DNA from: Collinsella sp. AF25-2LB
Lineage (GTDB): Bacteria; Actinomycetota; Coriobacteriia; Coriobacteriales; Coriobacteriaceae
Assembly: GCF_003458415.1 (NCBI RefSeq)
Contig: NZ_QRUF01000008.1
Span: 1 to 64,000, forward strand
Reading direction: 5' to 3'
Length of the DNA stretch: 64,000 bases
Part shown: positions 1 through 10,323 of the stretch, one piece after another
Layout of the letters: each line of letters starts with the position of its first letter
Position numbering within the stretch: the stretch's first letter is position 1
Translations under genes and position numbers: made by a program
The notes under the pieces: model-generated
Seen by the model: the letters and a program-made list of their open reading frames with translations, nothing else
Databases searched by the model: none
What the model was told of the DNA's origin: nothing

Positions 1-192
1 GACCTCGGGACGCTCTTACACCACGTCTGCGCGCGCCACCCGTATAGGGGCCGCAAAGAGGTCGTTTGAGGTGGTTTTGGCTGTTACTAAAAAGGTGACA
101 GTACTCATATTTGCCCTTTTTTGCCCACGGGGTCTGGAAAGCGCCGTCAATGAGGTCTCGGGGAAGGCGTTTCGAGGCTCGAAGGACACAAA

Positions 193-222
193 ACGGGGGC
201 GCAGGTTGTCCTGCGCCCCCGT
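193..222 (-). terminator. Intrinsic terminator of the ABC exporter operon
   Basis: A 13-bp perfect stem (ACGGGGGCGCAGG and its complement) with a 4-nt loop lies just past the last exporter gene. Read on the minus strand it is followed by TTTTGTG, a typical U-rich tail. I see no supportable gene in bases 1-192. Confidence 0.85.
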
Positions 223-254
223 TCTCGGGCGTCATCATTTCTCTGCGGCCGTAT

Positions 255-2111
255 CTACGCCGCCTCGTCGAACTGCGAGTTGTACAGGTCGGCGTAGAAG
301 CCGCCCTGGGCGAGCAGCTCGTCGTGCGTGCCCTTCTCGACGATGTCGCCGTCACGAATTACCAAGATCACGTCGGCGTTGCGGATCGTGGACAGGCGGT
401 GCGCGATGACAAAGCTGGTACGGCCCTGCATCAGCGCATCCATGGCACGCTGAATAAGCTCCTCGGTGCGAGTGTCAACGTTGGAGGTCGCCTCGTCCAA
501 AATCAGCGCCGGACGGTCGGCCAGAATGGCGCGGGCGATGGTCACGAGCTGGCGCTGACCCTGCGAGAGGTTGGTGCCCTCTTCGTTGATCATAAAGTCG
601 TAACCGCCGGCGAGCGTATGGATAAAGTGGTCGCAGCGTGCGGCGCGTGCAGCGGCTTCGACCTCGGCATCGCTCGCGTCGGGGCGTCCGTAGCGGATGT
701 TCTCGCGGATCGTGCCGTTAAACAGCCAGGTATCCTGCAGTACCATAGCAAACTCGCCGCGCAGCGCCGCGCGATCCCAATCGCGCACGTCGATGCCCTC
801 GACGCGCAGCGAACCGCCGTCCACATCGTAGAAGCGCTGCAGCAGCTTGATGAGCGTGGTCTTGCCGGCGCCGGTGGGGCCGACGATGGCGATGGTCTGG
901 CCGGGCTGCGCCTCGCAGCTAAAGTCGTGGATGATGGTCTTGTCGGGCGTGTAGCCAAACTTGACATGGTCAAACTCCACGTGGCCGGGGCGCTTCTCGG
1001 GAATCTGCGCGTCGGCTTTCTGCTCCTCCTCGGGCGCGGCTAGGAACTCAAAGACGCGCTCGGTGGCAGCGGCCATCGACTGCATCGTGTTGCTCACGTT
1101 GCCCAGCTGCTGCACCGGCTGCGTAAAGTTGCGCACGTACTGGATAAAGCTCTGGATGTCGCCGGGCGTGGCATTGCCGGTCAGCGCAAGTTGCGCGCCC
1201 ACCACGACGACGCCCACGTAGCCCATGTTACCCACCAGGCTCATAAGCGGCATCATCAGGCCCGATAGGAACTGCGAGCGCCAGCCACTAATAAAGAGCC
1301 GGTCGTTTTGACGGTCGAACTCCTCGATCGAGGCCTCGGCGCGGTCGAACACCTGAATGACGTTCTGGCCGGCAAAGTCCTCCTCGATAATGCCGTTGAC
1401 CGCGCCCAGAACCTGCTGTTGCTCGCGGAAGTACGGCTGCGAGAAGTGAATCATCACGGCCAGGATAATCGCGGCTGCCGGCAGCGTGAGCACGGTGACG
1501 CCGGTGAGCGGCAGGCTGATCGACAGCATCATGACGAGCACGCCGATAATCTGCGTTATCGACGTGATGAGCTGCGTCACGCTCTGGTTGAGCGACTGAC
1601 CCAGCGTGTCGACGTCGTTGGTGATGCGGCTGAGTACGTCGCCCTTGCTGTGGCCGTTAAAGTAACTCATCGGCACGACGGCGATTTTGGCGGCAATCTC
1701 CTTGCGCATGCGATAGCAGATCTTTTGCGTGACGCCGGTCATGAGCCAGCCCTGGATGAGGCTGCAAACAGAGCTTGCCAGATACAGGCAGAGCAAAAAG
1801 CCGAGCGTCTTGGCGATCCAGGCAAAGTCGACGTCGCCGGTGCCGTTGACCTTGGCAACCAGGCCTTCGAACAGTTTGGTGGTAACCTGGCCGAGCACCT
1901 TGGGTCCCACAATGTTAAAGATGACCGAGCACACGGCAAAGGCGACGGCGGCAAGCACGGCAATCTTGTGCTGGCCGATATAGCCGAGCAGCTGCCTCAT
2001 GGTGCCCTTAAAGTCCTTGGCCTTTTCGCCGCGACGCATGCCGCCCATGCGGCCCATGGGACCACGCTGGCGGGTGGGCTTGGGAATCTGAGTCTTGGTC
2101 TCGTCTGCCAT
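255..2111 (-). CDS. ABC multidrug exporter half-transporter, canonical ATPase subunit
   Basis: This is a 618-residue fused membrane/ATPase protein of the ABC type B exporter family. Six membrane segments lie at about residues 45-330 and the nucleotide-binding domain at about 375-610. Walker A is GPTGAGKTT (411-419), the signature is LSQGQRQ, and Walker B is ALILDEATSNVDT with the catalytic Glu intact. The basic N-terminus (QRGPMGRMGGMRRGEK) is cytosolic. Its start codon overlaps the stop of the partner gene (TAATG), so translation is probably coupled. With the partner it should form a heterodimeric exporter like LmrCD or TM287/288. The substrate is unknown; drugs or lipids are usual for the family. 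The MarR gene ahead of the pair suggests an inducible efflux system. Confidence 0.93.
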   Translation of the reverse strand: MADETKTQIPKPTRQRGPMGRMGGMRRGEKAKDFKGTMRQLLGYIGQHKIAVLAAVAFAVCSVIFNIVGPKVLGQVTTKLFEGLVAKVNGTGDVDFAWIAKTLGFLLCLYLASSVCSLIQGWLMTGVTQKICYRMRKEIAAKIAVVPMSYFNGHSKGDVLSRITNDVDTLGQSLNQSVTQLITSITQIIGVLVMMLSISLPLTGVTVLTLPAAAIILAVMIHFSQPYFREQQQVLGAVNGIIEEDFAGQNVIQVFDRAEASIEEFDRQNDRLFISGWRSQFLSGLMMPLMSLVGNMGYVGVVVVGAQLALTGNATPGDIQSFIQYVRNFTQPVQQLGNVSNTMQSMAAATERVFEFLAAPEEEQKADAQIPEKRPGHVEFDHVKFGYTPDKTIIHDFSCEAQPGQTIAIVGPTGAGKTTLIKLLQRFYDVDGGSLRVEGIDVRDWDRAALRGEFAMVLQDTWLFNGTIRENIRYGRPDASDAEVEAAARAARCDHFIHTLAGGYDFMINEEGTNLSQGQRQLVTIARAILADRPALILDEATSNVDTRTEELIQRAMDALMQGRTSFVIAHRLSTIRNADVILVIRDGDIVEKGTHDELLAQGGFYADLYNSQFDEAA

Positions 2112-4477
2112 TAGCGCTCGCCTCCTTCCGTGACGGCTGCAATTTCTTCTTGGGTAAGCCCCAGCTCTTCGGCGGAAAGCTGTGACTGTGCGATCTCCAG
2201 GTACGCCGGGCAGCTGTGCAGCAGCTCCTCGTGCGTACCGGTGCCCACCACGTGACCGTCGTCGAGCACGATAATCTGGTCGGCGTGCATGATAGTCGCG
2301 ATGCGCTGGGCCACGACCACGAGCGCGGCGTCGGTAACGTTTTTGGCCAGCTCCTCGCGCAGGCGCGCGTCGGTCTTGTAGTCGAGGGCACTAAACGAGT
2401 CATCGAACACCACAACCTCGGGCTTTTTGGCCAATGCGCGGGCGATGGCCAAGCGCTGGCGCTGACCACCCGAGACATTGGAGCCTCCCTGGCTGATGGG
2501 GGAGTCGTAGCCGCCCTCGCGCTCGGCGATAAAGTCCTCGGCTTGGGCGATGCGTGCCGCCCGGTGCATGTCATCATCGCTCACCATGTCGCCGGCAAAC
2601 TTGAGGTTGCTCTCGACGGTGCCCGAGAACAGGCGACCCTGCTGCGGGATGTAACCAATGCGGCGGCGAAGCTCGGAAAGGGTCATGTCGCGCACGTCGA
2701 TGCCGTCGAGCGAAATGCTGCCGCCCGTGACGTCGTATAAGCGCGGAATCAGCTGTACGAGCGTGGACTTGCCCGAGCCCGTGGAGCCAATGATGCCGAG
2801 CATCTGACCGGCATGCGTGGTGAAGTTCACGCCGCTGATGACGTCGGCGCGGGCATCGGGATACTGGAAGCTCACGTCGCGGAAGGTGAGCTCACCGCGC
2901 GGCGCGCTGACCGCGGGCAGTTTGGGCGAGGCGGGGTCGTTGATGCTCGTGGGGCAGGTGATGACCTCTTCCACGCGCTCGGCTGCGACCTCGGCGCGGG
3001 GCAGGATGACCGAAACCATGGTGAGGATCATAAACGCCATGACGATCTGCATGGTGTAGGAGATAAACGCCATCATGTTGCCGACCTGCATCACGCCGTC
3101 GGACACGCCCTGCGCGCCAAACCAGACGATAAGCACGGTGATGCAGTTCATGACGAGCATCATGAGCGGCATCATAAAGCTCATGGCGCGGTTGGTGTAG
3201 AGCTGCGTGGTCATCAGGTCGAGCGAAGCCTTGTCAAAACGCTCGAGCTCATGCTCCTCGCGGTTGAACGAGCGGATGGGCATAAGGCCATCGAGCAGCT
3301 CGCGGGCGGTAAGGTTCACGCGGTCCACAAAGCTCTGCATCTTTTTGAACTTGGGCATGGTGAGGCCCATAAGCACGCCGACGACGGCCGAGACCGCGAT
3401 GATGGCCACGGCGATGGTCCACTCTAGGCCGGTATGGTTGGCCAGGACGCGCATGACGGCGACGATGCCCATGACGGGGGCCATCAGACACATGCGGATA
3501 AACAGGGTTGCGGCCATCTGGATCTGCTGAATGTCGTTGGTGCAGCGGGTGATGAGCGAGGCCTGGCTAAACTTGCCCACCTCGGCCGGCGAGAAGTGCA
3601 TAACCTTGTTGAAGGTCTCGCGGCGCAGGTCGCGGGCGATGGAGCAGGCGGTGCGCGAAGCCACGGCACCGGTCAGGATGGTGGCGACGAGCGAGATCAG
3701 GCACAGACCAAACATCGTGGTCGCCATGCGGCCCAGGTAGGCGTTCTGCACGTCGGCGGGGTCGATGCCCTGCGCCTTGTACTCGTCTTGCACATAGCTC
3801 ACGGCGCGTTGGGTCACGATGGAACCCGACATGGAGCCCATTTTGTCCGCCATATCGTTGGCACCTTCGACGAGCTTGCCCTGATCGATCAAGCCACCTT
3901 CAACGCCCAGGCGCAGGCTCTTCATGGTGATCTTGCCGCCGTCGGCGTCGATCTGCTTTTGCATGTTCTGCGCCGCTGCGGCCTTCTGCTGCATCTCGGC
4001 GAGCTGCTCGGGCGTCATCGCCGCCATCTGCTCGGGGGAGGGCATGGCCTGGGCTGTGCTGTTGTCTTGTTCGTTGGACGTGCCCATCATGTCGCCTATG
4101 GAGCCAGCGTCGATGCCCTGGTTGAGCGAAAGGACGACGGTCTCGGGCAGGCTCATAATGTCAGCAATCTTGCCGCCATCGGTGCGCTCTTCCTCGGTGC
4201 CCTTGTACGTCCGAATGCCGTTGTTGTCTGCCTTGCTAAACACGGCCTCTACCGCTTTGGCATCCTTGGCGCTCATAAAGAGCTTGAGGTCATCGAGCGA
4301 TTCGGCGCGAATGGTGTCGGGTACGGGCGAGGCGATGCCGCCTTGCTGCACGCCCACATCGACGATGTCACTCATATACGTAGGTAGCGCTAGGTCGGCA
4401 TTGCAGCTGATTACGATAAGTACGATAGCCGTGAGTAGCGCCAGGATATGCTTTTTAAAGAGCTTGAGAATCCTCAT
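2111..4477 (-). CDS. ABC multidrug exporter half-transporter with degenerate ATPase site and large loop insertion
   Basis: At 788 residues this subunit is about 170-200 longer than usual for the family. After the first membrane segment (about 8-30) there is an extra segment to about residue 245, predicted to lie outside the cell. It includes a Met/Gln/Ala-rich part (SPEQMAAMTPEQLAEMQQK). The other five membrane segments follow, then the ATPase domain with GSTGSGKST and VSGGQRQR. Walker B reads VVVFDDSFSALD, so the catalytic Glu is replaced by Asp. That is the usual mark of the non-hydrolysing site in heterodimeric exporters. The gene overlaps the marR gene by 4 nt and the other subunit by one base, so the three form one operon. 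Confidence 0.92.
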   Translation of the reverse strand: MRILKLFKKHILALLTAIVLIVISCNADLALPTYMSDIVDVGVQQGGIASPVPDTIRAESLDDLKLFMSAKDAKAVEAVFSKADNNGIRTYKGTEEERTDGGKIADIMSLPETVVLSLNQGIDAGSIGDMMGTSNEQDNSTAQAMPSPEQMAAMTPEQLAEMQQKAAAAQNMQKQIDADGGKITMKSLRLGVEGGLIDQGKLVEGANDMADKMGSMSGSIVTQRAVSYVQDEYKAQGIDPADVQNAYLGRMATTMFGLCLISLVATILTGAVASRTACSIARDLRRETFNKVMHFSPAEVGKFSQASLITRCTNDIQQIQMAATLFIRMCLMAPVMGIVAVMRVLANHTGLEWTIAVAIIAVSAVVGVLMGLTMPKFKKMQSFVDRVNLTARELLDGLMPIRSFNREEHELERFDKASLDLMTTQLYTNRAMSFMMPLMMLVMNCITVLIVWFGAQGVSDGVMQVGNMMAFISYTMQIVMAFMILTMVSVILPRAEVAAERVEEVITCPTSINDPASPKLPAVSAPRGELTFRDVSFQYPDARADVISGVNFTTHAGQMLGIIGSTGSGKSTLVQLIPRLYDVTGGSISLDGIDVRDMTLSELRRRIGYIPQQGRLFSGTVESNLKFAGDMVSDDDMHRAARIAQAEDFIAEREGGYDSPISQGGSNVSGGQRQRLAIARALAKKPEVVVFDDSFSALDYKTDARLREELAKNVTDAALVVVAQRIATIMHADQIIVLDDGHVVGTGTHEELLHSCPAYLEIAQSQLSAEELGLTQEEIAAVTEGGER

Positions 4478-4923
4478 TCGGCATCTCTCCTTTCTTGATT
4501 GCGATCGATAATTTCGTTGGCACGCCTTAGGAGGCGCACCATCTCTTGGGTATCTGTTTCGCCGAGCTGCTCGAGGAAGGCCGCGGTGCGTTTCTCGAAT
4601 TCCCGACGTTTGATTTCGAGATCTTGTCGGCCTTTGTCGGTCACCGTGACGTGTACGCGACGACGGTCGGTCTTTGAGTGCTCGCGCTCGACCCAGCCCT
4701 TGGTTTCGAGGGCGCGCAGGATGTTGGCGATGCGGGCGCTCGAGACCCAGGCGCGATCAGCGAGTTCGCTCGGCGTGAGCGAACCGCCAGCGAGCATGAG
4801 AGCGCGCATGACAGCCATCTCGCCGCCGAGAGCTTTGTCCGCAAAGCGCGAAATGCGCTGATGCATGCTGCCAAACTCAGTTAAGAGCTGACGCCCAAGC
4901 TCATGGAAATCGGTATCTTCCAC
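4474..4923 (-). CDS. MarR-family transcriptional regulator
   Basis: A 149-residue winged-helix protein of normal MarR length. The DNA-binding part is recognisable in LTPSELADRAWVSSARIANILRALETKGWVEREHSKTDRRRVHVTVTD (about residues 54-101; the DRR of the wing is typical), flanked by dimerisation helices. The start is GTG, with AGGGG upstream; no ATG gives a better fit. It is first in an operon with the two exporter genes and ends in a 4-nt overlap with the next gene. A 15-bp inverted repeat sits over its start region, which suggests autorepression relieved by an exported compound. Confidence 0.9.
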   Translation of the reverse strand: MEDTDFHELGRQLLTEFGSMHQRISRFADKALGGEMAVMRALMLAGGSLTPSELADRAWVSSARIANILRALETKGWVEREHSKTDRRRVHVTVTDKGRQDLEIKRREFEKRTAAFLEQLGETDTQEMVRLLRRANEIIDRNQERRDAE

Positions 4924-4963
4924 CGAAAACCCCTAACACTAGAAACTATTTTCGGTGAAAGAT
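4915..4963. promoter_or_regulatory. Inverted repeat over the marR start, probable MarR operator
   Basis: ATCTTCCACCGAAAA (4915-4929) and TTTTCGGTGAAAGAT (4949-4963) are inverted copies matching at 14 of 15 positions, separated by 19 nt. One arm covers the GTG start and the other lies where the promoter should be. Its role as operator is inferred from position and symmetry. Confidence 0.55.
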
Positions 4964-4995
4964 GATACCCCTGCACGCGCGCCCTATACGGAAGA

Positions 4996-5091
4996 TTTTT
5001 GGGACATGCCTAGAAAACTGCCTTTAGGCGATCTCCGTACACCGTCGGTGCCAGCAAAGTTAAGGGCAGATCTCTAGGCATGTCCCAAAAA
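4996..5091. repeat. Long inverted repeat, 19-bp perfect arms
   Basis: TTTTTGGGACATGCCTAGA (4996-5014) is exactly complementary to 5073-5091. The interior holds a second short stem (CTGCC/GGCAG) and unpaired sequence. It fills most of the gap between the divergent marR and dehydrogenase genes. A partial relative of one arm (ATTTTTGGGTCATGTCTC) occurs at about 23930-23947, which suggests a dispersed element. Confidence 0.75.
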
Positions 5092-5287
5092 CTACCTGGT
5101 TGCTAGGCAATATAAAGAACGCATAAAGAATTAAAATCATTCAAGAATTGCAGCGTTTCAAAGAACTATCATGCACGCGGTTAGGCGAGGGGTTGTCACC
5201 ACCATGACGACTGGGACTCATATAATCGCCACGTGCGATGCTCCAACTTCCCGCGAGGAGACACCTTATATAAAGGGGGATGGAGTC

Positions 5288-6037
5288 ATGGCATTTGACT
5301 TCACGGGCAAGACCGCGATTGTCACGGGCGGCACTCAGGGCATTGGCCTCGAGATCGCCAAGGGCATCGTCGCGGGCGGCGGACATGTCGCGCTCATCGC
5401 AAGGAACGCTGCTAAGGGCGAGGCCGCTGTGGCCGAGCTTGGCGAGGGCAACAAGTTTTATCAGCTCGATGTCGCTGATGCGCCCAAGGCGCGCGAGACC
5501 GTCGAACAGATTTTCGCAGACCTGCCGCAAACCAATATCCTGATCAACTGCGCTGGCGTCATCAGCACCAAGAAGTTCGACGAGATCGACGACACCGAGT
5601 GGCGCCGTACCATCGACATCAACCTCAACGGCACCTTTACCATGATGAACGCCGTGTACCCGCACTTTAAGGCTGCCCATGCCGGCACTATCGTCAACGT
5701 GAGCTCTGTTGCTGGCAAGATCGGCGGCGGCCTGCTCGGCACCGCGGCTTACGCGAGCTCCAAGGCCGGTGTTAACGGTCTAACCAAGGCAGTCGCCAAG
5801 GAGGGCGGTAGGTTCGGCGTTCGCTGCAACGCTGTGTGCCCGTCGCTCACGTTGACCGATATGACCTCGATTCTCTCTGACGAGAACTCTCAGCGCATCA
5901 TCAACGGTATTCCTCTGGGCCGTGCCGCCCAGGCCAGCGAGCCTGCGCAGATGGTGCTCTTCTTTGCCTCCGACCTCGCCAGCTTCGTGAACGGCGAGAT
6001 CGGTGACTGCGACGGTGGCATCGTTCTGGACGGGTAA
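5288..6037 (+). CDS. SDR-family oxidoreductase, possibly KduD-like
   Basis: A 249-residue classical short-chain dehydrogenase. The Rossmann motif is TGGTQGIG near residue 14, NCAG follows, and the active site is NVSSVAG with YASSK (Tyr and Lys four apart). The last residues GEIGDCDGGIVLDG are typical. The ATG at 5288 follows a GGGGGA ribosome-binding site; the longer upstream frame has none. The next gene encodes a 2-keto-3-deoxygluconate permease, so a role in hexuronate or ketogluconate breakdown (2-deoxy-D-gluconate 3-dehydrogenase or gluconate 5-dehydrogenase) is a reasonable inference. The substrate cannot be read from the sequence. Confidence 0.85.
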   Translation: MAFDFTGKTAIVTGGTQGIGLEIAKGIVAGGGHVALIARNAAKGEAAVAELGEGNKFYQLDVADAPKARETVEQIFADLPQTNILINCAGVISTKKFDEIDDTEWRRTIDINLNGTFTMMNAVYPHFKAAHAGTIVNVSSVAGKIGGGLLGTAAYASSKAGVNGLTKAVAKEGGRFGVRCNAVCPSLTLTDMTSILSDENSQRIINGIPLGRAAQASEPAQMVLFFASDLASFVNGEIGDCDGGIVLDG

Positions 6038-6056
6038 TACCCCGCGACGTTAATTC

Positions 6057-6088
6057 GGCGACGGCTCCTGCGACTCGGGACCGTCGCC
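6057..6088 (+). terminator. Hairpin between SDR gene and kdgT
   Basis: GGCGACGG pairs with CCGTCGCC across 16 nt and is followed by TTCTTTCT. It probably ends or reduces transcription after the dehydrogenase gene. Confidence 0.7.
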
Positions 6089-6145
6089 TTCTTTCTGGCA
6101 CAGGAGCGTGCGACCGCGTGCCACACGCATCAAAAGGAGATATAA

Positions 6146-7162
6146 ATGAGTGAATCGACTGTGGTGGAGGCGCCGGCGGCAAAGGAGCCGTTCTTTAAGA
6201 TGTCCTCCATCCCGGGTGCCAATATTTTGGTGCCGCTTCTGCTGGGCTGCCTGCTCAACACGCTATTCCCCGATCTGTTCAAAACGCTCGGCAGCTTTAC
6301 GCTTGGCATGACCCAGCAGGGTGCAGGCCCGCTCGTGGGCGCTTTTTTGCTTATCGTCGGTACGACGATTTCGTTTAAGAGTGCTCCTGCCGCCGCTGCC
6401 CGCGGTGCCATCATCATCGCCGTCAAGCAAATCGTGGTCGTTGCCGTGTCGCTGCTCATCCTTTATGTGTTCAACGACAACCTGTTTGGCATCTCTGCCA
6501 TGGTGATGCTGGCGGCTTGCACCGGCGCCAACAACGCTATGTACGCTGGTCTGATGGGCACCATGGGCAATGAGGCCGAGCGTGGCGCTGTCGCAATCAC
6601 CACGCTCGTTGTCGGCCCTCCGGTCACGATGATCGTGCTCGGCGCTGCCGGCCAGGCTCCGATCGGCTGGTCGCTCGTGGGTGCCATCCTGCCGATCGTC
6701 GTCGGCATTATTCTGGGCAACGTCTTCCCCAGCTTTAAGAAGATGATGGCACCGGCACTTTCCGCCGTCATCGTGCTCGTCTTCTTTGCCATGGGCTCGA
6801 CCATGACCTTTGGCCAGCTCATTAATGGCGGTCTTCCCGGTATTCTGCTCGGCGTGATCTGCTCGGTGATCTTTGCAATTCCCGTCATCGCGGTCGACAA
6901 GCTCACGGGCGGCACGGGTGTCGCAGGTGCGGCCATTTCGAGCTGCGCCGGAGCCAATGTGGCTACGCCTGCTGCCATGGCAAGCGTCAACGGGGCCACG
7001 TACGGTGGCGCCGTGCTCGCGACGGCTACGGCACAGGTTGCTGCCTGCGCAATCGTGACGGCTATATTGACCCCGCTGGTCACCAGCTGGTGCTACAAGC
7101 ATTTTGAGGGCCAGCAGAGCAACAGCAAGGCAACGACCGACAAGGCTTCCGCAGCCGCCTAA
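6146..7162 (+). CDS. kdgT: 2-keto-3-deoxygluconate permease
   Basis: A 338-residue membrane protein of the KdgT family (TC 2.A.10), proton-coupled importers of 2-keto-3-deoxygluconate from pectin or uronate breakdown. About ten hydrophobic segments run from SIPGANILVPLLLGCLLN to the C-terminus. Family-like stretches include LAACTGANNAMYAGLMG and ISSCAGANVATPAAMA, an internal pair suggesting two-fold repeats. The start ATG follows AAAGGAGAT. The pairing with the preceding dehydrogenase supports the assignment. No KDG kinase or aldolase gene lies in this window. Confidence 0.88.
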   Translation: MSESTVVEAPAAKEPFFKMSSIPGANILVPLLLGCLLNTLFPDLFKTLGSFTLGMTQQGAGPLVGAFLLIVGTTISFKSAPAAAARGAIIIAVKQIVVVAVSLLILYVFNDNLFGISAMVMLAACTGANNAMYAGLMGTMGNEAERGAVAITTLVVGPPVTMIVLGAAGQAPIGWSLVGAILPIVVGIILGNVFPSFKKMMAPALSAVIVLVFFAMGSTMTFGQLINGGLPGILLGVICSVIFAIPVIAVDKLTGGTGVAGAAISSCAGANVATPAAMASVNGATYGGAVLATATAQVAACAIVTAILTPLVTSWCYKHFEGQQSNSKATTDKASAAA

Positions 7163-7203
7163 TGCCAAACGGCAATCAAAGCTAAATAACTAGCCACGCC
7201 ATA

Positions 7204-7235
7204 GGGCGGCCCTGGGGGAAATCCCGTGGCCGCCC
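7204..7235 (+). terminator. Hairpin downstream of kdgT
   Basis: GGGCGGCC pairs with GGCCGCCC across 16 nt, followed by TTCAGTTTCTGAA, itself a small hairpin. This is a likely terminator for the kdgT transcript. Confidence 0.65.
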
Positions 7236-7249
7236 TTCAGTTTCTGAAG

Positions 7250-7631
7250 GGTCTCTGGGGTACTTTACCCTGATAAAGCTGACATAACAGCTAGAGTGAA
7301 CGTCGTACAAAGGCAAGGAAAAATACCAAAGAAATCGGTGAACGGTAGTTGTTCGCGCTCGCATTTCCTGCGGGTTTGTAAAAAACGCCATTATGATATA
7401 AAAAAAGAAACATATAACAGCCCAGATGGAGAGGGTCGCTATGTTATCCTTCTCAAACGGGTGAAATCTTGGGTTTTGGGTTGTAGTTCCAAGGTGGATA
7501 AACGTTTTCCCTACACCAACGTGTGGTGAAGAACGGAAGAAGCCGGTAGTGCAAGCCGAACATTCAAGAATTCAATAAGCAGCGGTGTGAGAGAGCGCCG
7601 CATTACACGTAACTAGGAGCGTGGTTACACA
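7250..7631 (+). promoter_or_regulatory. Long leader region of pflB
   Basis: About 380 bases without a supportable gene separate the kdgT terminator from pflB. TTTGTA (7375-7380) and TATAAA (7397-7402) form a weak promoter-like pair. A small hairpin CACCA/TGGTG lies at 7514-7528. The ribosome-binding site is AGGAG about 12 nt before the ATG. I see no clear FNR, Rex or CRP site. A long untranslated leader is likely. Confidence 0.4.
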
Positions 7632-9683
<2,052 letters not shown>

Positions 9684-9684
9684 C

Positions 9685-9709
9685 TATTGTTAGTGCTATA
9701 CTAACAATA
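9685..9709. promoter_or_regulatory. 25-bp perfect palindrome overlapping an extended -10 motif
   Basis: TATTGTTAGT (9685-9694) and ACTAACAATA (9700-9709) are exact complements around GCTAT. The centre contains TGCTATACT, an extended -10 sequence. The site could be an operator and promoter for the downstream glycyl-radical gene, or an RNA hairpin after the pflB stop. No good -35 is visible 17 nt upstream. Confidence 0.6.
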
Positions 9710-9725
9710 ACGATTACTGATTAGC

Positions 9726-9745
9726 GCGCCGGTTTCGGCCGGCGC
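9726..9745 (+). other. GC-rich hairpin ahead of the glycyl-radical gene
   Basis: GCGCCGG and CCGGCGC pair across TTTCGG. There is no U-tract, so it may stabilise or mark a processed mRNA end rather than terminate. The ribosome-binding site AAGGAG follows at 9756-9761. Confidence 0.6.
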
Positions 9746-9768
9746 CTATTAATCGAAGGAGACACATT

Positions 9769-10020
9769 ATGAAGGTTTCTGAAGTTTCCGAGACTCAGGC
9801 CGATAACCTGGTCCACATGCTCGACGCTTACGCTGAGAAGGGTGGCCACCACCTGAACATCAACGTCTTCAACCGTGAGACGCTGCTCGACGCTCAGGCT
9901 CACCCCGAGAAGTACCCGCAGCTGACCATCCGCGTTTCCGGCTATGCCGTGAACTTCCACACGCTCACCAAGGAGCAGCAGGACGAGGTCATTGCGCGTA
10001 CCTTCCACGACAAGTTCTAA
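9769..10020 (+). CDS. grcA: Stand-alone glycyl-radical domain completing pyruvate formate-lyase (GrcA-like)
   Basis: An 83-residue protein that matches the C-terminal domain of pyruvate formate-lyase almost end to end. [18 protein letters not shown] is followed by [18 protein letters not shown], with the radical glycine at G58, then [18 protein letters not shown]. It has its own AAGGAG site. E. coli GrcA (YfiD, 127 residues) is a similar spare domain, but there it repairs an intact PFL. Here the neighbouring PFL has no such domain, so this protein should be an obligatory subunit. PflA (17248) would install the radical on G58. Confidence 0.93.
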   Translation: MKVSEVSETQADNLVHMLDAYAEKGGHHLNINVFNRETLLDAQAHPEKYPQLTIRVSGYAVNFHTLTKEQQDEVIARTFHDKF

Positions 10021-10047
10021 AGGGTTCAACTCCTGTAGGATTACTGG

Positions 10048-10170
10048 GGCCGGTTTTGGGTTATTTCCCAAAACGTCCTCGGACATGCAAAGAGGCTCCG
10101 CTGCGCGCGTTGCGCGGCGGAGCCTCTTTGCGTCCTGCGGGATGTTTTGGAAAATAACCCAAAACCGGCC
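10048..10170. repeat. Composite hairpin element E1
   Basis: The outer arms (10048-10074 and 10144-10170) match at 26 of 27 positions. Inside are the conserved loop segments CGTCCTCG and CTGCGGGATG and an apical GC-rich stem (AAAGAGGCTCCGC/GCGGAGCCTCTTT). The same architecture recurs at 19670-19796 and 25133-25250. It lies between the glycyl-radical gene and the LacI regulator gene. Confidence 0.8.
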
Positions 10171-10288
10171 ATGTGGGGTCCTTTGGAGTCACCCTTTAGG
10201 CGGAACTCTCCTAATTATTTGGATGAGTCGTTTACTTACTTGTGCTGTTACCGTCTTCCCGCTGTTGTTGGGGTATGCTTTGTTCGTA

Positions 10289-10303
10289 TGTAAACGTATG
10301 ACA
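10289..10303 (+). promoter_or_regulatory. LacI-type operator ahead of the regulator gene
   Basis: TGTAAACGTATGACA matches the operator TGAAAACGTTTGACA upstream of the hydrolase gene at 13 of 15 positions. It sits 20 nt before the regulator's ATG, so the repressor probably controls its own gene. Confidence 0.65.
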
Positions 10304-10323
10304 TGTTGATGGGGGAGGTTGCT

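Noticed and set aside
9685..9709. Rex (NADH-sensing) binding site
   Set aside because: The arms TTGTTAG are separated by 7 nt, not the TTGTGAA-n4-TTCACAA form. The regulator remains unknown.
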